Below the pieces are notes generated by a model, which was not told where the DNA came from, ran no database searches, and worked only from the letters and a program-made list of their open reading frames with translations. Positions 57,843 through 64,000 of a stretch of 64,000 nt of DNA are shown here, piece by piece. Location of the stretch: positions 992,001 to 1,056,000 of the forward strand of contig NZ_CP019728.1 of assembly GCF_002005405.1 (NCBI RefSeq), in the 5' to 3' direction. This DNA comes from Jeotgalibaca dankookensis. Lineage in GTDB: Bacteria; Bacillota; Bacilli; Lactobacillales; Aerococcaceae. Both the position numbers and the translations under genes were made by a program. Numbering within the stretch: position 1 is the stretch's first letter; each line of letters opens with the position of its first letter.

Positions 57843-59624
57843 TTATTCTGTTTTTGATTTTAAACCTTCTGCTTCAAGAAACGCACGAAATGGTTTCAAA
57901 TCCCAGGCTTCATAGCGATCTTTGTATTCTTTAATTTCTCCTTCTGAATATTTCATTGAATCCAGTCTTAAATACTGAGTTTGAATAGGAATCGGCTGTT
58001 CATCAGTAATTTTTGCATCAATAATGACTGTTTTCCCTGCTGCTTCATCTGCCAATGCTTTTTTGAATACGTCATCAATCTCTTCGATTTTTGTGATGGT
58101 ATAGCCTTCAGCTCCTTGAGCTCTAGAAATTTTGGCATAATCAACTGCTCTTTCAAAATCAACGCCAAAGTAAGGATTTTTATTGGTTACTTCTTGTTCC
58201 CTTTTAATAAACCCATACATTTCGTTTGAAAAAACAATATGGATAGAAGGTAATTGATATTGAACTAAAGTGACGATATCTTGCATAACCATACCAAAGC
58301 CACCATCTCCAGATAAATTCCACACTTGACGATTTGGAAATTCTAACTTGGCCGCTAGGGCGCCAGGAAGACCATTACCCATAGTGGCAAATTTAGGAGA
58401 AGTACGCCATAAATTTTTAGGAGTTAAATGCAAATGACGCACGGAATGTTGCGTCACATTCCCAACATCAACTGAATAGATGGCATCTTCTTTTGCAAAT
58501 TTGTTAATGGCATTAAATATTTGAAAGGCTTGTAAATCGCCTGCTTCTTTCGTTTCAAGACGAGTCATATAGTCACGCCAGTTTTCGTTATTGGCGATAC
58601 TTGCACGGTACCAAGGGCTATCCGATACTGCACGAATTTCTTTGGTAATTTCACGAATGGCTGTACCCGCATCCCCTAAAATAGCAACATCTGCAGCACG
58701 TCTTTTCCCTAACTGACCTGCATCAATATCAATCTGGATAAATTTCTTGTTATCGAAGATTCCACTCGATTCCACAAATGGATAATCACTACCAATAAAG
58801 AGAATGGTGTCTGCTTCATCAATGATTTCATTAGCTGGTTTCCAAGCGACACGTCCGGCAGATCCCATAAAGTCGATGGAAGCAAAGTCAAAACTATCAT
58901 AATTTTTACCTGTTGTGACAATGGGTGCTTTTATTTTATGAGAAAGCTCTTGAACCGATTCGCCTTGTCCGCGCGTTCCAATCCCAGCATAGATAACTGG
59001 TCGTTCAGCTTCTTCTAACAATCCCACTGCTTTTTGAATGTCCCCTTGGTTTATAGGTGGCGTTTCAAATTCACGGTAACTACTTGCGGAAGAATACCAA
59101 GCATCATCTTCTATTTCTGCCCAACCAAAATCAACCGGAACTTCAACAATTGCAGGCCCTCTTTTATTAAGCGCTTCTCGAATGGCACGGTCAATAATTT
59201 TTGGAAGTTGTTCTGCGTAAGCAACGCGAGCGTTATAAACCGATACATCCGCATAAATCGGATTTTGATTTAATTCTTGGAATCCATCAATATTAATTTC
59301 TTCTAGAGGACGTGTCCCAATAATTGCTAAAAGAGGGACGCGGTCCTCACGTGCATCATAAAGACCGTTCATCAAATGCGTTCCACCAGGGCCACCAGAA
59401 CCGAGAGCAACGCCAATATTACCTGAAAATTTGTACTGCATGGACGCAGCAAGTGCTCCCACCTCTTCATGACGAACTTGGATAAATTTGATTTCGTCTT
59501 GTTCATCATACATACTGTCCATCAGTGAATTCAAAGAACCAGCTGGAATACCATAAATCTGTTTCACACCCCAGCTCTCAATAATTTTTAATACGGCACG
59601 ACCTACAGTAATTTTTCCACTCAT
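57843..59624 (-). CDS. spxB: Pyruvate oxidase (acetyl phosphate- and H2O2-forming)
   Basis: A TPP/FAD enzyme that turns pyruvate, Pi and O2 into acetyl phosphate, CO2 and H2O2. The 593-residue protein has the catalytic Glu in VRHEEVGALAAS near residue 54, GSGGPGGTHLMNGLYDAREDR and the TPP-binding GDGGFGMVMQDIVTLVQYQLP near 440-460. The Lactobacillales SpxB/Pox type fits better than E. coli PoxB because the C-terminal membrane tail is absent. It competes with PPDK and lactate dehydrogenase for pyruvate. ATG 59624 has AGGAATC upstream. Confidence 0.94.
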   Translation of the reverse strand: MSGKITVGRAVLKIIESWGVKQIYGIPAGSLNSLMDSMYDEQDEIKFIQVRHEEVGALAASMQYKFSGNIGVALGSGGPGGTHLMNGLYDAREDRVPLLAIIGTRPLEEINIDGFQELNQNPIYADVSVYNARVAYAEQLPKIIDRAIREALNKRGPAIVEVPVDFGWAEIEDDAWYSSASSYREFETPPINQGDIQKAVGLLEEAERPVIYAGIGTRGQGESVQELSHKIKAPIVTTGKNYDSFDFASIDFMGSAGRVAWKPANEIIDEADTILFIGSDYPFVESSGIFDNKKFIQIDIDAGQLGKRRAADVAILGDAGTAIREITKEIRAVSDSPWYRASIANNENWRDYMTRLETKEAGDLQAFQIFNAINKFAKEDAIYSVDVGNVTQHSVRHLHLTPKNLWRTSPKFATMGNGLPGALAAKLEFPNRQVWNLSGDGGFGMVMQDIVTLVQYQLPSIHIVFSNEMYGFIKREQEVTNKNPYFGVDFERAVDYAKISRAQGAEGYTITKIEEIDDVFKKALADEAAGKTVIIDAKITDEQPIPIQTQYLRLDSMKYSEGEIKEYKDRYEAWDLKPFRAFLEAEGLKSKTE

Positions 59625-59952
59625 AAGAAGATTCCTTTCTAAAAATTATTTTGTAAAAATTTATCTCTAATTGCGTTAATTTAAGTTTAAAGTAATTAAA
59701 TGGATAAATCAATTATAAGGGGTTAGAGGGAATAAGTGGGTTGAAGGAATATAACTCTATAAAGTAAAGTGGTGGTAGAAACATTATCAAAAAAAAAAGT
59801 CCTTCAAATATGAGTTTGAAGGATCTTAGCAATTATTGTAAAACTGTTTATAGAGGGGGGCTCGACTAAACACTGTCATATCAACTCTATCAGTCTTGCA
59901 GTAATAGAAATGGTAATGGTTTAGACTAAAATTCACACATACGCCTATGTTA
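59625..59952. other. Intergenic region upstream of spxB with a leftward terminator
   Basis: About 330 bp without a convincing gene. It holds the spxB leader, an AT-rich candidate promoter on the minus strand (TTGATT near 59714, TTAAAC-like -10), and the terminator at 59790-59823. The ORF seen at 59826-60056 has no family support. Confidence 0.6.
59790..59823 (-). terminator. Terminator of the degraded island gene(s)
   Basis: TCCTTCAAA pairs with TTTGAAGGA around TATGAG, followed by a ten-base T-tract on the minus strand. It marks the left edge of the leftward accessory genes. Confidence 0.9.
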
Positions 59953-60141
59953 TTATCTATTTTTAGAATCATCTTCTGAGTCATATATATTCGTTCTAGA
60001 TATACTATTTTTATAACCATACTCTGTACATTCCCAAATATATTTATTACCATCAAAGTCTGATTGACTATTCAAATAACTATTACATCGATCATAATAC
60101 CAATCAATATCTGGAAATATTTCTCCTATGTTTATTCCCAC
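59953..60141 (-). pseudogene. Small zinc-ribbon protein with two of four cysteines lost
   Basis: A 62-residue ORF: GEIFPDIDWYYDRCNSYLNS, then KYIWECTEYGYKNSISRTNI. I recall a common small Firmicutes protein with the pattern FPDIDWYCDxCNxYLN...WxCTECGxKNSI. Here the first Cys of each CxxC is Tyr (codons TAT where TGT is expected), so zinc binding should fail. The GTG start at 60141 has only a weak AGAGAAG site. I call it a pseudogene because both key residues changed; a functional variant is not excluded. Confidence 0.55.
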
Positions 60142-60166
60142 CTTCTCTTATAATATTAGTTTTACA

Positions 60167-60514
60167 CTAGGCTGCCCTCTTATGAGATGATACATAAGTT
60201 TGATTTTCAGCCAATGGTATACTATTATTTAGAGCTAATTTTTTCTATTTTTTCGAAGCAGTATGATTCTTAGGTAAATTCTTAGTATGCCCACTGACAT
60301 CCACTATATCTTTATTATCTTTGGCATAATCAACAGCTTTCTCAACTGATACATCATTTTTTTCTAGCAAGTTTTCCATAGTTTTTTGAATTTTATCTTT
60401 ATTTTTCCAAAATATTAAAGCTCCTACAGAAAAAGTAATTATTCCCGCTCCAACCAGTATTTCTTTTTTATGTTCTTTTATTTTTTCTTTAAATGATTTT
60501 TCTTCTTTCATCAT
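60167..60514 (-). pseudogene. Small membrane-anchored protein with compensating frameshifts near its C-terminus
   Basis: Reads MMKEEKSFKEKIKEHKKEIL, a membrane helix (VGAGIITFSVGALIFW), then VSGHTKNLPKNHTASKK and a TAG at 60247-60245. Out of phase by one base, the next codons read EKIEKI, and after a second shift at 60239-60244 ALNNSIPLAENQTYVSSHKR to a stop at 60167. The composite matches the pattern NLPxxxxASPEKIxxAxxNGFxLxENQTFV that I recall from small Firmicutes proteins. A one-base loss before GAAAAAATA and a one-base gain after GAAAAAATT explain it. The start at 60514 or 60511 follows AGGAAGGG. Confidence 0.6.
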
Positions 60515-60626
60515 CCATCCCTTCCTCTCTATCATGATTATCTTAATTTAATTATATAATTGACTATTAAGTTGCACAAGGGTTATATACGCAATATAAT
60601 ATAATAAAAATCGAGGATTTTATACC

Positions 60627-61250
60627 ATGGATGACATATATAGTGATAAAGCTGAAATATGGAATAATAGATTGAAAGAATGCTTGAAAATCATAATCTA
60701 ACTCAAGAATCTTTTACAAATAAATTAAATCAACAATATTATCAATACTTCAGTCAAAAAGACGTGAGTCGTTGGACAAATATTGGTTCAACTTACCAAA
60801 AAAAAAATAGGATTTCCTAAATTTCAAACTATGATTTTAATTGCAGACTTTTTTGATGTAGATGTAGGCTATGTTACAGGAAAAACTAATTATTTAACTT
60901 TTTCATTAGCTCAAGCTAGCGAATATACTGGAATGAGTCCAATAGCTATTCAAAAAAAACGCCAATTTTCTATATCTGATAACATTAATAATTTAATGAT
61001 TGAAGATCAGAAACATGCATTAAATAAATTTTTTACGGCTAATAACATTGAATTACTTTATTATAATTTATATGATCTTTATTTAATTTCAACTGATCCT
61101 GAGAGGACTTCTAAATTGACACATAATAATACAGAAAATGCTATCAATTACCTTCGTCAATTAGAACATGAGAGTAAAATTATTAAGTACGAATTGAATG
61201 AGTCCCTAATTTTATTAATAAATGGGGTCTTTCAAATATCTGATTTTTAA
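60627..61250 (+). pseudogene. Xre-family phage-type repressor broken by two frameshifts
   Basis: Starts ATG 60627 (GAGGA upstream) as MDDIYSDKAEIWNNRLKE. A one-base loss near 60680 moves the reading to MLENHNLTQESFTNKLNQQY, SRWTNIGSTYQ. An extra A in the A10 run 60798-60807 then restores the first frame as KKKIGFPKFQTMILIADFF, DVDVGYVTGKT. Joined, it is a helix-turn-helix repressor of about 205 residues with the Xre core LTQESFTNKL...QKDVSRWTN and DVGYVTGKT tail. As read, translation ends at 60702. It is the only rightward gene in the island. Confidence 0.7.
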
Positions 61251-61262
61251 GATGTTTTTTTC

Positions 61263-61502
61263 TTATTTTTTATCAAAAAACTTCTTTATAACTTTTTCTT
61301 TCCACATTGGAAACTGCCATTCTTTCAATGCTTAACCACCTTCCCCATTATCTTTTTTTCTAATTTCACCATACTTCTTTCCTAGTTCTGTTAAAGTCCA
61401 TTTTCCTGGAGTACCATCTAACAAACCTTTTTCATGCAAAATTTTGTTTATCTCGCGCGCGTTTAAATTGACTATTTCTCCAATTTGTCTAGCCGATTTC
61501 AT
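61263..61502 (-). pseudogene. Winged-helix-like small protein interrupted by an in-frame TAA
   Basis: ATG 61502 with GGAGGAG upstream gives MKSARQIGEIVNLNAREINK, LHEKGLLDGTPGKWTLTELG and DNGEGG, 56 residues, then TAA at 61334-61332. The same frame continues for 22 codons as ALKEWQFPMWKEKVIKKFFD and stops at 61263. I recall small winged-helix proteins that read LTxxGxxY...DNGxGG followed by a Trp-containing stretch, so the TAA is likely a nonsense change. The N-terminal 56-residue part might still be made and bind DNA. Confidence 0.6.
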
Positions 61503-61561
61503 TAAAACTCCTCCTCATGTGATTCATATATCTGGATTTCAAGCTAAATTTTTTTATACAA

Positions 61562-61690
61562 TTATATTATATATCTTGAAATTAATAGAGGAATAGCCTC
61601 ATTTCTCCATCAATCCGTAGATATCATTCCACTAGACATTCCTCCATGAGCATATTTATCTATATAAATTATATCCTTGTAAAATAAAGA
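61562..61690 (-). pseudogene. Remnant of a small GGMSSG-motif protein with an in-frame TGA
   Basis: No start codon is visible. The open frame reads SLFYKDIIYIDKYAHGGMSS, GMISTD, then TGA (61612-61610), WRNEAIPLLISRYII and a stop at 61562. The HGGMSSG motif occurs in small conserved proteins of Firmicutes and phages as I remember them, with a Trp-containing stretch following; TGG to TGA would explain the stop. It lies just downstream of the 61707 gene. Function unknown. Confidence 0.45.
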
Positions 61691-61706
61691 GCGTCCCGTC
61701 TTTTCT

Positions 61707-61889
61707 CTAAAAAATTTTATTAATTTTGGTTTCAAATTCCTCTACATTATTTGTTGGTGTCCCCTTTTTCATAGCATCTCTTAAATTTTCCCAAAAATAA
61801 GAATCTCCTCTTAAGTCCCATTTTTCTGGAATTGGATAAAATGTGCTTAAATCTCTATTCTGATTATTTTCATCTTCTTGATTAAACAT
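61707..61889 (-). CDS. Small acidic hypothetical protein next to the GmrSD gene
   Basis: A 60-residue soluble protein (MFNQEDENNQNRDLSTFYPI, then PEKWDLRGDSYFWENLRDAM). I do not recognise the family. ATG 61889 has TTAAGGAAG 9 bp upstream; a GTG at 61898 is less well placed. It starts 42 bp after the GmrSD stop in the same orientation, so it may be a companion of that defence gene. The conserved-looking IPEKW.LRGD.YFW block would be worth searching. No lesion is visible. Confidence 0.6.
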   Translation of the reverse strand: MFNQEDENNQNRDLSTFYPIPEKWDLRGDSYFWENLRDAMKKGTPTNNVEEFETKINKIF

Positions 61890-61930
61890 AATATTCACTT
61901 CCTTAAAAAAAGATCATTATAATTATTATA

Positions 61931-64000
61931 CTAACTATTTTCAACAAAATAATCTTCTACAAGTGGAACTAAATGCTCATTAATTATATTGACTCCCTCA
62001 ACAAATAAATCAATACATGCTTGCCAATCAGCTTCATCTTCAATACCCAGTCCATTATATTCAATATATATTTTAGAGGTCACATTCTCAGGGTTATTGT
62101 CCCATACAAAGAGCTGTTTTACTTTGTTTTCAATTTCTGCTTGTTCTTTTTGAATATAATTAAAAATAGCCTTATTTTCATCTTTATTGTTTTTTCCTAA
62201 ATTTAATTCGATCCGTATATTATCAAAGTTTGCAACGGTTCGAATATTAATACCTGAGTACCCAATATAAGTGTTTTTCTCATTGGATCTTGAAGGATTT
62301 ACATTTTTAAACTGCCCTGTCTTCTCTCGAAAAATGGGTAAGGCTTCTTTCCAAAAGCCGTCTCGGATAACCCATCTTGAAGGTTGCTTCTCTGTCTTCC
62401 TAGTATCGGCTAAATAGAAAACCAACTCTTCTTCTTCAACATCGTACATCTCAAATAAAGTTCGTAAAAAACTTAACTTGGTATTGGTATTCGTATTGAC
62501 CCATAAGTAAATCCCGTCTTCCAACTTAGCATAATTTGAATTTCCTTCACTTTGATCGGATACAAAAGTACGGGGGGGCTCACCTGTAGAATCAACTGCT
62601 AACTGATGCAAAATAACTGGATTTTCTGCATGCAATATGGAAATAATCTCCATATAGGCCTCAACCCAACTAATAACCTCTTGTTCAGTTCCTTGGAAGG
62701 AAATCTTGGAGATTCGTCTATTAGTCATACTGATTTCATCTGCTAGTGTAATAGAATCCATAACTTTTTCAGCCGGTTCATATTCTGTTTCAACCATTGG
62801 CCAAATATTCCTAGCCTGGCTTACTAAGCGATCATTGCGCTCTTCTAACTCTTTAGCTGTCCACTTATCATATTGAGCAATCGTTTGATTCATCCGAATG
62901 CCACTATGGCGAAAACCGTTTTCCATATCGCGTTTCTTCTCAAAGCTACTATTGCTATATCGTGAGTTGTAAGCGGTCAGTGTTAAGTTTGCCAGTTTAT
63001 CATTCCACTCTTCATAAATGGTTTCATAGTCTGGACCTAATTCATCTTTCCATGCAGTGGTTAAAGTTTGAGGCATTATGTGTTCAATTGTATAAGTTCC
63101 TTCTTCAATAAGTCCCCAGACATCTTTCACTTCTTTTGTACCCCAGTTTTCAAATCGCTCCATAATGTACTTCTTGTTTTTCGACTGCATTAAATATACA
63201 TGTTTAGTCGATAATCCTTCAGCAAACATCTGATCATCTGGATAAATACGACTAGCTGTTTTACCCAATAAGGTATACTTTAATTTTTCGACATAATCTT
63301 CAATCGTCCCATCATAGCGCATAATCTCATTATTTAAAGAGGCAAAAATGCTTTTCAGTGAGTTGGTTGGAATATCACACATTTGCCGTCTAAATAGGTA
63401 GCTCTCCACTATTTTAAAGATTTCTATAAGGTCTGCTTCATTTAATCGATTGCCTTCACTGTCCCCTATTTCTGCATGTTTAATAACTTCCATTAAAAAT
63501 GGTCGGGTAACTGTTGCTTCAAATCGATTTAAGCGATCAATGATACTATTTAGTTCCCCTATTTTACTATTTGCCTTTAATAAAATTTCATAGCGTTTCG
63601 CATAATTGAGTAAATCACCCAACAAAAATTCTTTCTGGGCATTGTTTTCTTGGGTTTCTCTATTAGCAAAAGGGTTCATCTCCACATAATCCTTAAACTT
63701 CAAATACACTCTTTTCATTGCTGGCGTGGCCTGGGTCTTAATGCTTAAGTAGTCTCTTGTAAAAGCACTCACCTCATAGTCTGTATGTTTTTCAATCCTA
63801 TGCCAATATTTTTCATAAAATCTTTCTTGTAGTTTCGTTGGCTGCACACCCATTAAAATATAATTACGGATTTTGTCCCCTTCGCTTAAATCTAACCCAG
63901 TTGAATTCAGACTTTCAAAAATCAACTGTGGATTATCATCTCGTCCAAGGTTAATACTAATAATTTGTAAGCGACAAAATGCATCATATAATTCTTCTGG
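61931..64000 (-). CDS. GmrSD-type (DUF262/DUF1524) restriction nuclease, C-terminal part (runs off the window end)
   Basis: At least 689 codons; the frame is open to base 64000, so the N-terminus is missing. FESLNSTGLDLSEGDKIRNY is the C-terminal part of the DUF262 (GmrS-like) domain. IEHIMPQTLTTAWKDELGPD marks the DUF1524 (GmrD) His-Me nuclease domain. The extra C-terminal region (about the last 240 residues, with DGIYLWVNTNTNTKLSFLRT and RWVIRDGFWKEALPIFREKT) resembles DUF4268-like domains. Related proteins are type IV restriction enzymes that attack modified phage DNA. The DGQQR-type NTPase motif of DUF262 would lie outside the window. Bounded downstream by a small ORF. Confidence 0.85.
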   Translation of the reverse strand, partial: PEELYDAFCRLQIISINLGRDDNPQLIFESLNSTGLDLSEGDKIRNYILMGVQPTKLQERFYEKYWHRIEKHTDYEVSAFTRDYLSIKTQATPAMKRVYLKFKDYVEMNPFANRETQENNAQKEFLLGDLLNYAKRYEILLKANSKIGELNSIIDRLNRFEATVTRPFLMEVIKHAEIGDSEGNRLNEADLIEIFKIVESYLFRRQMCDIPTNSLKSIFASLNNEIMRYDGTIEDYVEKLKYTLLGKTASRIYPDDQMFAEGLSTKHVYLMQSKNKKYIMERFENWGTKEVKDVWGLIEEGTYTIEHIMPQTLTTAWKDELGPDYETIYEEWNDKLANLTLTAYNSRYSNSSFEKKRDMENGFRHSGIRMNQTIAQYDKWTAKELEERNDRLVSQARNIWPMVETEYEPAEKVMDSITLADEISMTNRRISKISFQGTEQEVISWVEAYMEIISILHAENPVILHQLAVDSTGEPPRTFVSDQSEGNSNYAKLEDGIYLWVNTNTNTKLSFLRTLFEMYDVEEEELVFYLADTRKTEKQPSRWVIRDGFWKEALPIFREKTGQFKNVNPSRSNEKNTYIGYSGINIRTVANFDNIRIELNLGKNNKDENKAIFNYIQKEQAEIENKVKQLFVWDNNPENVTSKIYIEYNGLGIEDEADWQACIDLFVEGVNIINEHLVPLVEDYFVENS

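Noticed and set aside
59826-60056. 76-residue leftward ORF between spxB and the zinc-ribbon gene
   Set aside because: It overlaps the zinc-ribbon ORF in another frame, has no clear ribosome site, and its composition (NHYHFYYCK) looks like translated AT-rich noise.
61515-61585. TTTCAAG...CTTGAAA inverted repeat upstream of the winged-helix pseudogene
   Set aside because: The arms are only 7 bp within a very AT-rich tract and overlap the GGMSSG remnant, so chance pairing is likely.

Overview
The window looks like a chromosomal segment of a low-GC lactic acid bacterium. The gene mix (suf CDSUB operon, ppdK with its DUF299 regulator, SpxB-type pyruvate oxidase, YutD/YutF/YugI-type proteins, serine acetyltransferase with CysK, short intergenic gaps and strong U-tract terminators) fits Lactobacillales. 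A member of the Carnobacteriaceae or a close neighbour is my best guess from gene content alone; I could not search a database. No rRNA, tRNA, CRISPR array or complete insertion sequence was found.

Layout. 0-4 kb: end of pgi, an S1-domain protein, cyclophilin, then a rightward group of a PAP2-like membrane protein, ferredoxin-NADP reductase and a PgpA-family protein. 4-7.6 kb: leftward operon of a 5'-nucleotidase, YutD, a YutF phosphatase and a membrane protein. 7.6-18.4 kb: a MarR/quinone oxidoreductase pair, cysK-cysE, a divergent ppdK versus ccpN-ppsR switch, glycerol dehydrogenase, a hydrolase and a PhnA protein. 18.4-22.8 kb: a P1B-4 metal ATPase behind a probable NiCo riboswitch, a SulP transporter with an apparent frameshift, and a small Xre regulator. 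22.8-29.2 kb: a five-gene unit of YesM/YesN two-component system plus a binding-protein ABC importer with a perfect cre site. 29.4-35.4 kb: a broken MFS transporter, then intracellular sialidase and beta-galactosidase. 35.5-43.6 kb: prs, a second 5'-nucleotidase, dus, and a LacI-controlled sugar ABC operon. 44-49.1 kb: sufCDSUB. 49.3-59.6 kb: a C26 amidase, an MFS transporter, GcvH, RodA, YihY, UPF0316, a lipoprotein, a phosphoesterase, FetAB and pyruvate oxidase.

59.8-64 kb is different. It is AT-rich and holds at least five small genes that are broken or have lost key residues (a zinc ribbon missing two cysteines, a small membrane protein, an Xre repressor, a winged-helix-like protein and a GGMSSG remnant). 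They sit beside an intact-looking GmrSD-type (DUF262/DUF1524) defence nuclease that runs off the window end. It reads as a decaying accessory island around a live defence gene.

Themes linking the genes: central carbon switching at the pyruvate/PEP node (PPDK, its kinase/phosphorylase, CcpN, pyruvate oxidase), sugar and glycan use under CcpA/LacI-type control, Fe-S cluster assembly with metal export (Suf, FetAB, P1B-4 ATPase), and sulfur acquisition (CysE, CysK, SulP). Several genes carry apparent one-base indels, and two lack any canonical start codon. These are either real lesions or consensus errors, and read-level data are needed to decide which.
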